From Azonexus sp. (GTDB lineage Bacteria > Pseudomonadota > Gammaproteobacteria > Burkholderiales > Rhodocyclaceae): DNA of 36,857 bases. Where the stretch lies: NCBI GenBank assembly GCA_030824535.1, contig JAVBXO010000085.1, positions 1 to 36,857 of the forward strand, read 5' to 3'. Positions 1-12,697 of the stretch are shown one piece after another. The stretch's first letter is position 1. Each line of letters begins with the position of its first letter. A program made the position numbers and the translations under genes. A model generated the notes under the pieces. That model saw only the letters and a list, made by a program, of their open reading frames with translations. It was not told the DNA's origin and did no database searches.

Positions 1-59
1 AGGGCCGAGTTCCGCAGCCCCCGCCGCTTTCGAGTAGCGCAGGGCAGTTGGCGCAGCCA

Positions 60-140
60 ACCGCGTAACCTGGGGTCGCCTTTTCTTTGCTTACTTTCTT
101 TTGGCGAAGCAAAAGAAAGTGAGACGCCCGCAAGGCGGAA
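60..140. repeat. Dispersed-repeat-like intergenic sequence with hairpin ACTTTCTTTTG-GCGAAG-CAAAAGAAAGT
   Basis: 11-bp perfect stem at 93-120 inside GGGGTCGCCTTTTCTTTGCTTACTTTCTTTTGGCGAAGCAAAAGAAAGTGAGACGCCC; resembles repeats recalled from other proteobacterial genomes (not searched). Confidence 0.5.
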
Positions 141-194
141 AGCAGCGGTCAATCACGAGAAAGTGCCCGCGCAAAGGAACTGTCCCCAAGAAAA

Positions 195-2408
195 TCACCC
201 CCGTACCGTCAACACCTTCCCCTTCTTGTCATAAAGCATGACCGGCACACACCGCCGTTCGTCGTGATAAACCCCGACACAGTCAAGACACTGGAAACAC
301 GCGTCGTAGCGGATTTCACCACTGCTTTCGATGGCGTCGTATTCGCAAACCACCTTGCAGCGTTGGCAGGGCTGGCCACATTCGCTGCGGCGGGGCAGCC
401 AGTCGAAGCGGCGCAGACGGCCGCCGAGTGACATCACCGCGCCGAGCGGGCAGATGAAGCGGCAGAAGAACTTGTAATAGAAAGCACCGGCCAGCAGTAG
501 CCCGACGGCGTAGAGGACGAAGGGCCAGCTGCGGTCAAAGGCGACCGTGATGGCCGTCTTGAAGGGTTCGAGTTCGTTCAGGCTTTCGCCGGCGCGTGGC
601 TGGAACAGTGCGGCCAGTACCAGCACCGTCAGCCCAAGGTAGCGCCCCCATTCGAGCTGGCGTGCCCGTTCGGCGCTCAGGCGCAGGCGCGGCAGATGCA
701 GGCGGCGGGCGAGGTGGCCGATGAATTCCTGCAGGGCGCCGAACGGGCACAGCCAGCCGCAGAAAGTGCCGCGCCCCCAGACGAAAAAGCTGATCAAGGT
801 GAAGGCGATCAGCAGCAGGGAAATCGGATCGTAGAGGTAGCTCGACAGATCGTGGCCGGCGCGCAGCGATTTGATCGCGCCGGTGATCTGGACGATGGAC
901 AACTGCCCCTGCGCGTACCAGCCGACCCAGACCAGGGTAAAGCTCAGGAAGTACAGCCGGAAAAGGCGCAGGCGCCCGGCTTCACGGGAAATCCACGCCG
1001 GTCGGGCGAGGACGACGCTGAGGCCGGCCAGCGCCAGCAGCAGGATGACCAGGTCGCCGGCGCGGGCTTGCCAGGCCAGCAGCCATTCTGGTAGCGGCGT
1101 TGGCGGGTAGATGAACAGTCGGGCCGGTGGCTGGTAGTTCAGCGTCACCGTCTGGTGGCTCAGGGTCGGCAGGATCATGCCCTTGGCGCGGGTGATGGTC
1201 AGCGATAATTCGACGGGTCGGCCGGGGTCGAGGCCGGCTTCGACATAGACGCCAAACAGCCGTGAGGTGTTCAGTGGCGGCGGTCCGGCCGTGACGACGG
1301 GGTCCAGCCCCTGGTCGCGCAACTCGAGAAAGAGGCCATCCTGGGCCAGGGTCAGGCGGCTGGACTGGCCGCCGGGAACGAAATTGTCGTCGACAATCGC
1401 ATAGCGCCCGGCCGAGGCAATCCACCACAGATGGCGGTTTTCGAAATTGCGCGCCATCGCCGTCTGGTATTGCGCGTCGCCGAGGATGGCCCGGCCGATG
1501 CTCGGGGTGTTCAGGTAGGCAATGTAGATCTCGATGAAAGTTTCGTCGGGATGCGCCAGCCCTTCTTCATCGACGCCGGCGCCGTCGCCGCCGGCAAAGC
1601 GTTTTTCGACCTCGGCATTGCTCAGGCGCAGGTGGCCGACCATGCCGTTTTCCAGCATCCTGGCAAAACTGAGTGGCTCGGCGACTTCGTGCCGGACCTG
1701 GGCGGCCGGGCCGCGCGTCTTGCGGTCGGCGAAACCGAGCTTGGCGCGGGCGACTTCGAGTGCCGCGCCGAGCACGCTCTGATTGACGATGCGTACCGAG
1801 GCGGTGGCCTTGGCGACGCCATCAATCGTCGTCTGGCCGGCGTGGCTGTCGGACGCACCGCTGCGGTTGCGGGCGGCGTTCAGGGCAATGAGGAATTGCT
1901 GCTTGAGATTGCGCCCGGCGTATTGCGTCAGGAATTCGCGTAGTGGCACTTCGCCCAGACCACCGAGAAAAACCGGTTCATGCTGATGCAGCAATTCGAC
2001 GTCGAGGAAATTGCCCTTGCGGTCGATGGACACCAGAAAATTCATCGGCGTGCCTTCAAAACCGGGAATCGGGGCGAGGTCGATGGATTCGAAGACATAG
2101 CCGACCGGCCCGGCTTCCGGCTCCAGTTCGCTGCGTAAGGGCCAGGCCGGGATGTCCGTGAGTTTTTCCCCGACGTGCAGCGGTGGCAGAAAGCGGCGTT
2201 CGATATCGGCCTGGCTCAGTGTCCCGGCCAGCGCGACCAAAGGCCAGATCACGAATAGCACCAGCAGGCAGATCAGCAGGAAGTAGCCTGATACGCAGCC
2301 TGACCGGCGCTGCACCGCTGGCGGGTGCTCGTCAAACAAGCTTGGGGGCATGCTGTTCTCCGCTGAAAACGCGCAGGGTCGCGCGTTCCGGAGAAAAGCA
2401 ACAGTCAT
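195..2408 (-). CDS. nosR: NosR/NirI-family protein: FMN-binding periplasmic domain, TM helices, polyferredoxin-like 4Fe-4S domains
   Basis: DGVAKATAS flavinylation-like motif, CGWLCPFGALQEF and CRFICPLGA (CX3CP) motifs, C-terminal CGQPCQRCKVVCEYDAI...CFQCLDCVGVYHDERRCVP. Confidence 0.8.
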   Translation of the reverse strand: MTVAFLRNARPCAFSAENSMPPSLFDEHPPAVQRRSGCVSGYFLLICLLVLFVIWPLVALAGTLSQADIERRFLPPLHVGEKLTDIPAWPLRSELEPEAGPVGYVFESIDLAPIPGFEGTPMNFLVSIDRKGNFLDVELLHQHEPVFLGGLGEVPLREFLTQYAGRNLKQQFLIALNAARNRSGASDSHAGQTTIDGVAKATASVRIVNQSVLGAALEVARAKLGFADRKTRGPAAQVRHEVAEPLSFARMLENGMVGHLRLSNAEVEKRFAGGDGAGVDEEGLAHPDETFIEIYIAYLNTPSIGRAILGDAQYQTAMARNFENRHLWWIASAGRYAIVDDNFVPGGQSSRLTLAQDGLFLELRDQGLDPVVTAGPPPLNTSRLFGVYVEAGLDPGRPVELSLTITRAKGMILPTLSHQTVTLNYQPPARLFIYPPTPLPEWLLAWQARAGDLVILLLALAGLSVVLARPAWISREAGRLRLFRLYFLSFTLVWVGWYAQGQLSIVQITGAIKSLRAGHDLSSYLYDPISLLLIAFTLISFFVWGRGTFCGWLCPFGALQEFIGHLARRLHLPRLRLSAERARQLEWGRYLGLTVLVLAALFQPRAGESLNELEPFKTAITVAFDRSWPFVLYAVGLLLAGAFYYKFFCRFICPLGAVMSLGGRLRRFDWLPRRSECGQPCQRCKVVCEYDAIESSGEIRYDACFQCLDCVGVYHDERRCVPVMLYDKKGKVLTVRG

Positions 2409-2418
2409 GCCGTCGGTG

Positions 2419-3285
2419 TCAGGAGGTGGTGCGGGTGGCGATGTTGCGTTGCAGCCAGCTCAGCATGTCCTGCCAGATCTGTCGTTGTTCCTGTGCTGTT
2501 GGCATGGTGTTGGCGTTGGGCAGTTCGATGGTGATGACCGGGGTTTGTTTATGGACGCCGCCGTAATTACCCAGCGAACCGGGATAAATGCCCAGGCGGT
2601 TCAGGGTCAGGTGGCCAAAGCGGCGTGGCTGGCGGGCCGGGCCATCGTAATCGAGCAGGCCGTAAGGGGCATGAACACTGACCACGACGTTCGGGTGGAA
2701 GCTGTCGATCTGCGCTTCCAGCCAGCGTGTTTCCTTTTCCGAACGGGCGCTGGGGCCGGGGAAGCGGCGCGGATCGGCGCGGGTCCGGCCGCGCCAGTAG
2801 CTGAGCGCATCGCGTTCCCAGTCGGGGGTGGCGAAGTTGCGGTTGAGGTCGACGCCATTGGCGTTGACGCGGGTTGGCGGATTGGCCAGCAGGCCATCAG
2901 GATTGGCGACCGGAATGATCCGCCAGTGATAAGCACCGGCCTCGGCTTCCTGCATCCACGGCAGCCAGCGCATGACCAGCGCTGCCGAGGTCAGTTCGTC
3001 GCCATGGATGCCGCCGATGACCAGAATCCGTGCCGCTTGCGCCGGGCTGCCGTGGGCGGCGACCTGGCGGACCTGCGGTGGGATGTCGCGCAACATCAGC
3101 GCCCGGCCTTGCGTCGAGCGAATTTCGGCGGGTTTCAGGCCGAGGGCCTGGCACTGCGCCTGCGGGATGCTGTGCAGACGTTTGCCGATGGCCGCACACC
3201 ATTCCTGCTCGAGCGTTGCGGCCTGGGCGGAGAAAGAAAACAGGGCGACAAGAGGGAGGAGGGCGATGCGAAACATGGTGGGCAC
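2419..3285 (-). CDS. M14-family zinc carboxypeptidase (MpaA-like), signal peptide
   Basis: IGGIHGDELTSAALV (HxxE), VNANGVDLNRNFATPDW, VVSVHAPYGLLDYDGP; hydrophobic N-terminus. Confidence 0.8.
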   Translation of the reverse strand: MPTMFRIALLPLVALFSFSAQAATLEQEWCAAIGKRLHSIPQAQCQALGLKPAEIRSTQGRALMLRDIPPQVRQVAAHGSPAQAARILVIGGIHGDELTSAALVMRWLPWMQEAEAGAYHWRIIPVANPDGLLANPPTRVNANGVDLNRNFATPDWERDALSYWRGRTRADPRRFPGPSARSEKETRWLEAQIDSFHPNVVVSVHAPYGLLDYDGPARQPRRFGHLTLNRLGIYPGSLGNYGGVHKQTPVITIELPNANTMPTAQEQRQIWQDMLSWLQRNIATRTTS

Positions 3286-3355
3286 TGTGAAATCCGGTAA
3301 TGGGGATAATCATGCCCGAATCGTCAAGCCAAGTCCTCGGGCCACGTATAATTAA

Positions 3356-6094
<2,739 letters not shown>

Positions 6095-6107
<13 letters not shown>

Positions 6108-6122
6108 GAATTGTGCTATTAT
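6095..6122 (+). promoter_or_regulatory. Putative sigma70 promoter of tRNA-Ser
   Basis: TTGTCC - 16 nt - TATTAT upstream of tRNA-Ser. Confidence 0.45.
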
Positions 6123-6133
6123 TTCGGTCCCGC

Positions 6134-6221
<88 letters not shown>

Positions 6222-6237
6222 CAGTGCATTTACAGAT

Positions 6238-6264
6238 AAGCCCGTGATTTCACGGGCTTTTTTG
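6238..6264 (+). terminator. Rho-independent terminator after tRNA-Ser
   Basis: AGCCCGTGATTTCACGGGCTTTTTT. Confidence 0.8.
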
Positions 6265-6355
6265 TTTTTCGGCCGGCATTGTACCCCAACTTGCCCCGGC
6301 GCCCAAGCGGCACAGGACTTACGCCTTTGCCTCAGCTCTTGGCATAATCCCCGCC

Positions 6356-7333
6356 ATGCTCGCCTACATCCTCCGCCGACTGCTCTACGCCCTGCCGATT
6401 TTGATCGGGGTGAACCTGATTACCTTCGCGCTGTTTTTCATCGTCAATACGCCTGACGATATGGCGCGCATGCAGTTGGGGGTCAAGCGGGTGACGCCCG
6501 AGGCCATTGAAAGGTGGAAGAGCGAGCGCGGTTACGACAAGCCGCTGTTCATCAATGCGGCAGCGTCCGGGCTGGCGACGGTCAGCAAGACCATCTTTTT
6601 CGAGAAATCGGCGCGCATGTTTGTCGGTGATTTCGGTCGCGCCGAGGATGGCCGCGACATTGCTCGCGAAATCGGCCAGCGGATGTGGCCGTCGCTGGCG
6701 ATTGCCTTGCCGACCTTCATCCTGGGTTTGTTCGTCAGCGTCTGTTTGGCGCTGACACTGGCCTTTTTCCGCGCCACGGTCTTCGATCTCTGGGGCGTCG
6801 TGCTGTGCGTCGCGATGATGTCGATTTCCGGCTTGTTTTACATCATTGGCGGTCAGTACCTGATCAGCAAGCTGTGGCGTCTGGTGCCGATTTCCGGTTT
6901 CGGCGACGGCCTCGATGCCTGGCGCTTCCTGATTCTGCCGGTGCTGATCGGGGTTATTTCCGGCATTGGTTCATCGACCCGCTGGTATCGCACGATCTTT
7001 CTTGAAGAAGTCAGCAAGGACTATGTGCGCACCGCCCGCGCCAAGGGGCTGCCGGAAACCATCGTCTTTTTCCGCCATATCCTGCGTAATGCGCTGATCC
7101 CCATCCTGACCGGCGTGGTGGTGGTGATTCCGCTGCTGTTCATGGGCTCGCTGCTGACCGAATCCTTCTTCGGCATCCCCGGTCTGGGCAGCTATACCAT
7201 CGATGCGATCAATGCCCAGGATTTTGCCGTCGTGCGCTCGATGGTTTTCATCGGCTCGGTGCTGTACATCGTCGGTCTGATCCTGACCGATATTTCCTAC
7301 ACCCTGGTCGATCCGCGGATACGCTTTTCATGA
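6356..7333 (+). CDS. Peptide ABC transporter permease (YejB/DppB-like)
   Basis: MLAYILRRLLYALPILIGVNLITFALFFIVN; EEVSKDYVRTARAKGLPETIVFFRHILRNALIPI permease motif. Confidence 0.9.
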   Translation: MLAYILRRLLYALPILIGVNLITFALFFIVNTPDDMARMQLGVKRVTPEAIERWKSERGYDKPLFINAAASGLATVSKTIFFEKSARMFVGDFGRAEDGRDIAREIGQRMWPSLAIALPTFILGLFVSVCLALTLAFFRATVFDLWGVVLCVAMMSISGLFYIIGGQYLISKLWRLVPISGFGDGLDAWRFLILPVLIGVISGIGSSTRWYRTIFLEEVSKDYVRTARAKGLPETIVFFRHILRNALIPILTGVVVVIPLLFMGSLLTESFFGIPGLGSYTIDAINAQDFAVVRSMVFIGSVLYIVGLILTDISYTLVDPRIRFS

Positions 7334-8727
7334 TGCCTTTCCAGATCGTCGTTCTCTGGTCGGATGTGCTGGTCTGGCTATTGTTTGCTGCCGCCATCGG
7401 TTTTGCCGTGCTGGTCGCGCACAATCCGCCGTTGTTGTCGGCCTGGCGGCGGGTCGGCGCCAGTCGTCTGGGCATGGCTTCGGCGACCATCCTCGTCGCC
7501 TTCATCGGCATCGGCCTGCTCGATTCCCTGCATTTCCGCCAGGCGCTGGACGGCAAGCCGGGCCAGAAGACGCAGTACGCCGTGGAGGTGCTGTCGCTGC
7601 TCGATGCCCTGGCTTCGCCGCTGCGCCTGAACAACGAAAAAACCTATTCCGCGCCTTTCGCAACCCGGCTCTACGCCAAGGAAACCATCGAGGTGCCCGG
7701 CCTCGGGGCGGTGCGTGAGTATCCGCGCTTGAAAAACGCCGGCAAGCATCTGGGCGAGCATGAAGAGGAACTGCTGGCCGATGCCGCCTTCACCGCCTGG
7801 CGGGCGATCTTGCTGGCGCTGCTGGTTTGGCTGGCGCTGACGGCCTGGCTGCTGCAGCGGCGCGCTGCTGCGGTCGACGCCTCCAGGAGGGCAAAAACCA
7901 GCGGCGACGAAACCGAATTTGCCTGGTCCAGCGTGCTGCTGACCTTGTTGCTGATGTTGATGGTGCTGACGCCGCTGTTCGCGCTGTCCGGCAAATACCA
8001 TGTTTTCGGCACCGACAAGGTCGGACAGGACGTGCTTTACCAGGTTTTGAAGAGCGTGCGCACTGGCCTGATCATCGGTCTGGTGACGACGCTGGTGCTG
8101 CTCCCGCTGGCCGTTGGCCTGGGCATCGTCGCCGGCTATTTTCGCGGCTGGGTCGATGATCTGATCCAGTATGTCTATACCGTGCTCAATTCGATTCCCG
8201 GTGTGCTGCTGATTGCCGCCTCGGTGCTGATGATGCAGGTGATCATCGACACCCATCCGCAATGGTTCGCCACGGCCGCCGAGCGCGCCGACCTGCGTTT
8301 GCTGGCGCTTTGTTTCATTCTCGGCATGACCAGCTGGACGGGGTTGTGCCGCCTGCTGCGCGGTGAAACGCTGAAGCTGCGCGAGCTGGAATACATTCAG
8401 GCGGCGCAGGCGTTTGGCGTGTCGCATGGGCGCATCATCGTTCGCCACATCCTGCCTAACCTGATGCATATCGTGATCATTTCGCTGGTCATGGACTTTT
8501 CCGGCCTGGTGCTGGCCGAAGCGGTGCTGTCCTACGTCGGCATCGGTGTCGATCCGACGATGACCAGCTTTGGCACGATGATCAACAATGCCCGCATGGA
8601 GCTGGGCCGCGAGCCGGTGGTGTGGTGGTCGCTGGCCGCCGCCTTCAGCGCCATGTTCATCCTGGTGCTGGCCGCCAACCTGTTTGCCGACGCCGTGCGC
8701 GACGCATTTGATCCGAGGGTGGCCTGA
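7330..8727 (+). CDS. Peptide ABC transporter permease (YejE/DppC-like)
   Basis: GTDKVGQDVLYQVLKSVRTGLIIGL; EYIQAAQAFGVSHGRIIVRHILPNLMHIVI; overlaps the preceding stop (ATGA). Confidence 0.88.
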   Translation: MMPFQIVVLWSDVLVWLLFAAAIGFAVLVAHNPPLLSAWRRVGASRLGMASATILVAFIGIGLLDSLHFRQALDGKPGQKTQYAVEVLSLLDALASPLRLNNEKTYSAPFATRLYAKETIEVPGLGAVREYPRLKNAGKHLGEHEEELLADAAFTAWRAILLALLVWLALTAWLLQRRAAAVDASRRAKTSGDETEFAWSSVLLTLLLMLMVLTPLFALSGKYHVFGTDKVGQDVLYQVLKSVRTGLIIGLVTTLVLLPLAVGLGIVAGYFRGWVDDLIQYVYTVLNSIPGVLLIAASVLMMQVIIDTHPQWFATAAERADLRLLALCFILGMTSWTGLCRLLRGETLKLRELEYIQAAQAFGVSHGRIIVRHILPNLMHIVIISLVMDFSGLVLAEAVLSYVGIGVDPTMTSFGTMINNARMELGREPVVWWSLAAAFSAMFILVLAANLFADAVRDAFDPRVA

Positions 8728-10703
8728 TGCTGCAAGTTGATGATCTTCGCCTGGGCTTCGTCGCCGGCAAAAAAAACCTGATTGCGGTCGACGGTATTTC
8801 CTTCGCGATTGCGCGCGGGGAAACCTTGGCCCTGCTCGGCGAGTCGGGCTGCGGCAAGTCGGCAACGGCGCTGGCCTTGCTGCGCTTGCTGCCGGGCGCC
8901 GGACGGATTTTTGGCGGCCAGGTCAGCCTGGATGGCGAAAACCTGCTGCAACTGTCCGAAGCCAAGATGCGCCAGGTGCGCGGCGGGCGCATGGCGATGA
9001 TTTTCCAGGAGCCGGCGACCAGTCTGAATCCGGTATTGACCGTTGGCCGGCAGATCGGCGAAGTGCTTGAGCAGCATCTCAAACTGAGCGGTGCGGCGGC
9101 GCGCGAGCGCATGCTGGCGCTGCTGCGCCAGGTCGGTATCGCCGATCCGGAGCGGCGGCTCGACGAATATCCTTTTCAGCTCTCTGGCGGCATGAAGCAG
9201 CGGGTGATGATCGCCATCGCGCTGGCCGGCGAGCCGCAATTGCTCATTGCCGACGAGCCGACCACGGCGCTCGACGTCACCGTGCAGGCGCAGATTCTCG
9301 ATCTGCTGGCGCAACTGCAGGCCGAACGGGGCATGGGCATGTTGTTGATCACCCATGATCTCGGCGTCGTTGCCCGCATGGCGCAGCGCATTGGCGTGAT
9401 GTATGCCGGCGAGCTGGTCGAAGTCGCCAGCCGCGAGGATTTTTTCAGCCGTCCCCGTCATCCTTATACCCAGGCCTTGTTTGCCGCCTTGCCTGACGCG
9501 GCGCACCGCGGGCAAAAGCTGCTGACCATTCCCGGCCTGGTGCCGTCGCTGGCGGCGATGCCTGCGGGCTGCCGTTTTGCCGACCGCTGTGCGCAGGTCA
9601 TGGCGCAATGTCGCACGCAGTCACCGGCCTGGCGCGAAGTCGCACCGGGCCATCAGCTGCGCTGCCATTGGTCAGGCAGCGCTGGCGGCGAGTCAGCGCT
9701 GCGGCATCAGCTCAGCGAAATCAATGGTGATGCCGGCAAGCCGTGCCTGGAGGTCAGCGATCTGAAAGTGCATTTCCCGATCCGCAAGGGCGTGCTGCAA
9801 CGTACGGTGGGCCATGTTTTTGCGGTCGACGGCATTTCAATGGCCATTTTGCCGGGGCGGACGCTGGCGCTGGTCGGCGAATCCGGTTGCGGCAAAACGA
9901 CGGTCGGCAAGGCCTTGTTGCAACTGGTGGCGCCAACGGCGGGTTCGGTGCGCTTGGGGGGGGGCGAGCTGGTCGGGCTCAAGGGCAAGCGCCTGCGCAC
10001 TGTCCGGCGGCATTTGCAGATGATTTTCCAGGATCCATTTGCCTCACTGAATCCGCGTCTGCGGGTTGGCGAAATCATCGCCGAAGGCATGGCGGCACTG
10101 CGTCTGCAAACCGAGGCCGGGGCGCGCCACTCGGCCATTGTCGCCTTGCTCAAGCAGGTCGGCCTGGCGGAAGAGGCGATTGAGCGCTATCCGCATGAGT
10201 TTTCCGGCGGTCAGCGCCAGCGCATCGCCATTGCCCGGGCGCTGGCCGTGCAGCCGGAAGTGCTGATCTGCGACGAACCGACGTCGGCACTCGATGTTTC
10301 CGTGCAGGCGCAGATCCTGAACCTGTTGAAAGCCCTGCAAGCCGAACTGGGCGTGGCCTATCTGTTCATCACCCATAATTTCGCCGTCGTCGAATATCTC
10401 GCCCATGACGTGGCGGTGATGTATCTCGGGCGCATCGTCGAGCGGGGCCGGGCGGAAGAAGTGCTGCGGCGGGCGCAACACCCCTATACCCAGGCGCTGT
10501 TATCGGCGGTGCCGACGCCGCGCATCGATGTCATCAGCCAGGCCGTGCGTCTGGCTGGCGAAACACCTTCCCCGGCCAATCCGCCGACTGGCTGCCATTT
10601 CCATCCGCGTTGCCCGCGCGCCCAAGCCATCTGCCGCGAAAACTATCCACCGGCGCAGGCCATTTCGTCGACGCATGCGGTGAACTGCCATTTTCCGGGC
10701 TAA
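8727..10703 (+). CDS. Peptide ABC transporter, fused double ATP-binding protein (YejF-like)
   Basis: Two Walker A ([24 protein letters not shown]), two signature ([16 protein letters not shown]), and two oligopeptide-transport C-terminal cysteine motifs. Confidence 0.93.
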   Translation: MLQVDDLRLGFVAGKKNLIAVDGISFAIARGETLALLGESGCGKSATALALLRLLPGAGRIFGGQVSLDGENLLQLSEAKMRQVRGGRMAMIFQEPATSLNPVLTVGRQIGEVLEQHLKLSGAAARERMLALLRQVGIADPERRLDEYPFQLSGGMKQRVMIAIALAGEPQLLIADEPTTALDVTVQAQILDLLAQLQAERGMGMLLITHDLGVVARMAQRIGVMYAGELVEVASREDFFSRPRHPYTQALFAALPDAAHRGQKLLTIPGLVPSLAAMPAGCRFADRCAQVMAQCRTQSPAWREVAPGHQLRCHWSGSAGGESALRHQLSEINGDAGKPCLEVSDLKVHFPIRKGVLQRTVGHVFAVDGISMAILPGRTLALVGESGCGKTTVGKALLQLVAPTAGSVRLGGGELVGLKGKRLRTVRRHLQMIFQDPFASLNPRLRVGEIIAEGMAALRLQTEAGARHSAIVALLKQVGLAEEAIERYPHEFSGGQRQRIAIARALAVQPEVLICDEPTSALDVSVQAQILNLLKALQAELGVAYLFITHNFAVVEYLAHDVAVMYLGRIVERGRAEEVLRRAQHPYTQALLSAVPTPRIDVISQAVRLAGETPSPANPPTGCHFHPRCPRAQAICRENYPPAQAISSTHAVNCHFPG

Positions 10704-10724
10704 TTCAACCGGCATCGCTGGGGA

Positions 10725-12236
10725 TTAATGCCGTTTGCCGTTGCCCGCTTTAGTGCTGACGGCTTTTGGCGCCTCGGCTTTGGCCCTGCTTTCGCTCTTT
10801 GCGGCGGTCTTGCTGCCGGTTTTTCCCTTGAGTTTGCTCTGGCCCTTGTCTTTGGTGCTATTGGCGGATTTCGCGTCACTGTTTCGTGCATGCGTCGTGA
10901 CCAGCTTGTCGCAGCCCGACTTGCTCTTGCCTTTTTTCGGGCAGCTGAAAGCGACGGGTTCGGCGGCGATGATTTGCTGCGGTGTGGCGGTGGCCAGGAG
11001 GTTTGCCAGGCCGGGACCGGTGCTGACACCGGGAACGAGCAGGGTTGAGCCGGGAGCGAGGCGCACGCGTTCGGAAAGGCCATTGACCCGCGCCAGTTCG
11101 GCGGTGGTCGTGTCGAAGCGATTGGCAATCTGTTCCAGGCGCTCGGTCGTCGTGACGGTATAAGCCTGCCAGTTACTCAATGGCGCCGAGTGGTTTTCGA
11201 GATTGTTGCGGAAGGTTTCCAGCTTGTCGGTCGGGATGACCATCGGCGTGTCAGAGCGAATGACCGGGCGGTTGTGCGAGGGGTTGAGGCGCTGGAATTC
11301 TTCAATACTCATGTTGGCCAGGCGCGCCGCGGTTTTCAAATCCATCGGAGCGGAAGTTTCCAGCATCGCGAAATAAGGGTCGTTGGCGATGGCCGGGATA
11401 CCCAGCTGGCTCAGTAGTTGTGGATTGCCGAAAATATTTTTCAAGGCTTGCAGTTTCGGGACGTAGTTCCGCGTTTCGTTGGGCATCGTCAGGTTTGGAT
11501 AATCTGTCGGCAAACCGCGCGCTTCGTTCTTCTCCACTGCCCGTTTGACCGCACCTTCGCCCCAGTTGTACGAAGCTAGCGCCAGGTGCCAGTCGCCGTG
11601 CATTTCATAAATCGTCTGCAGATAATCGAGCGCGGCATTGGTCGAGGCCACGACGCTGCGCCGATCATCGCGCCACCAGTTCTGCTCCAGCTTGAAGCGT
11701 TTGCCGGTGGAGGGAATGAACTGCCACAGGCCGGCCGCGTTGGCGCGGGAATAGGCCATCGGATTGAACGAACTTTCAACCATCGGCAACAACGCAATCT
11801 CGGTCGGCATGCCGCGGGCTTCAAGTTCCTCAACGATGTAGTGGAGATAAGGGCGACTGCGTTCAACCATCCGGCGCAGGGCATCCGGCCGGTTCTGGTA
11901 CCACTGCTGGTAATGCAGGACCAGGGAGTCATTGAGATTGATCATCGCAAAACCGTTGCGAATGCGTTCCCACAAGTCGTCGGCTGGCGTGGTCAGGTCT
12001 ATGTTGCTGGCCAGCTGGGGTGCGAGGCGGATTTCCTGGCGGGGCAGGATACCGCCGGCGATGTCGGCCAGTTCGCTGGTATTTGGCGCGCTCAGCGATG
12101 GCTGTTCCTGGCTCATCGAGAGCTGGGCATGCGCGGGCGCAGTGGAAAACAGGCTTAGGGCGAGGGGCAGGGCACCGAGGCAAAATGCCGTCAGGCGACC
12201 CAAAAGCGACAGAACGTTACGTTGCTGCATGAGCAA
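10725..12236 (-). CDS. mltD: Membrane-bound lytic murein transglycosylase D with LysM domain
   Basis: LPMVESSFNPMAYSRANAAGLWQFIPSTGKRF, ALASYNWGEGAVKRAVEKN; LysM-like YTVTTTERLEQIANRFDTTTAELARVNGL; basic low-complexity tail. Confidence 0.9.
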   Translation of the reverse strand: MLMQQRNVLSLLGRLTAFCLGALPLALSLFSTAPAHAQLSMSQEQPSLSAPNTSELADIAGGILPRQEIRLAPQLASNIDLTTPADDLWERIRNGFAMINLNDSLVLHYQQWYQNRPDALRRMVERSRPYLHYIVEELEARGMPTEIALLPMVESSFNPMAYSRANAAGLWQFIPSTGKRFKLEQNWWRDDRRSVVASTNAALDYLQTIYEMHGDWHLALASYNWGEGAVKRAVEKNEARGLPTDYPNLTMPNETRNYVPKLQALKNIFGNPQLLSQLGIPAIANDPYFAMLETSAPMDLKTAARLANMSIEEFQRLNPSHNRPVIRSDTPMVIPTDKLETFRNNLENHSAPLSNWQAYTVTTTERLEQIANRFDTTTAELARVNGLSERVRLAPGSTLLVPGVSTGPGLANLLATATPQQIIAAEPVAFSCPKKGKSKSGCDKLVTTHARNSDAKSANSTKDKGQSKLKGKTGSKTAAKSESRAKAEAPKAVSTKAGNGKRH

Positions 12237-12318
12237 AAATCTCCTGGCACGAACGGGGTCGACGAAAACCTTGGATTATACCGTAGGGTAAAAAGAGGCT
12301 TTCCTTGGTCCGGAAATG

Positions 12319-12345
12319 AAAAAAACCAGCCGAGGCTGGTTTTTT
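12319..12345 (-). terminator. Rho-independent terminator of the tRNA-Ala/Glu/Asp cluster
   Basis: AAAAAACCAGCCGAGGCTGGTTTTTT. Confidence 0.8.
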
Positions 12346-12352
12346 AAAAAGC

Positions 12353-12429
12353 TGGCGGAGTGGACGGGACTCGAACCCGCGACCCCCGGCGTGACAGGCC
12401 GGTATTCTAACCAACTGAACTACCACTCC
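12353..12429 (-). tRNA. tRNA-Asp (GTC)
   Basis: Reverse complement GGAGTGGTAGTTCAGTTGG...CCTGTCACGCC...GGTTCGAGTCCCGTCCACTCCGCCA. Confidence 0.96.
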
Positions 12430-12438
12430 AATAAACCT

Positions 12439-12514
12439 TGGCGTCCCCACGGGGATTCGAACCCCGGTTACCGCCGTGAAAGGGCGGTGTCCTAGGCCTC
12501 TAGACGATGGGGAC
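12439..12514 (-). tRNA. tRNA-Glu (TTC)
   Basis: Reverse complement GTCCCCATCGTCTAGAGGCC...CCCTTTCACGGCGG...GGTTCGAATCCCCGTGGGGACGCCA. Confidence 0.96.
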
Positions 12515-12544
12515 CCGGACTTTCAAACTTCTTTCGCGGCTTGG

Positions 12545-12620
<76 letters not shown>

Positions 12621-12652
12621 GTTTTGTTACCGGTGCTGCGAAAGAAGGCCGC

Positions 12653-12681
12653 ATTATAGGTAGTGTTTCGGGGGTTGTAAA
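12653..12681 (-). promoter_or_regulatory. Sigma70 promoter of the tRNA-Ala/Glu/Asp cluster
   Basis: Minus strand TTTACA - 17 nt - TATAAT just upstream of tRNA-Ala. Confidence 0.7.
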
Positions 12682-12697
12682 GGGTTTTGTGAGATTT

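Noticed and set aside
2350-3300. 316-aa plus-strand ORF opposite the M14 peptidase
   Set aside because: Antisense shadow; the minus-strand frame has the catalytic motifs.
7378-8865. 495-aa minus-strand ORF opposite the permease gene
   Set aside because: Composition rich in Gln/His/Arg typical of antisense reading of hydrophobic codons.
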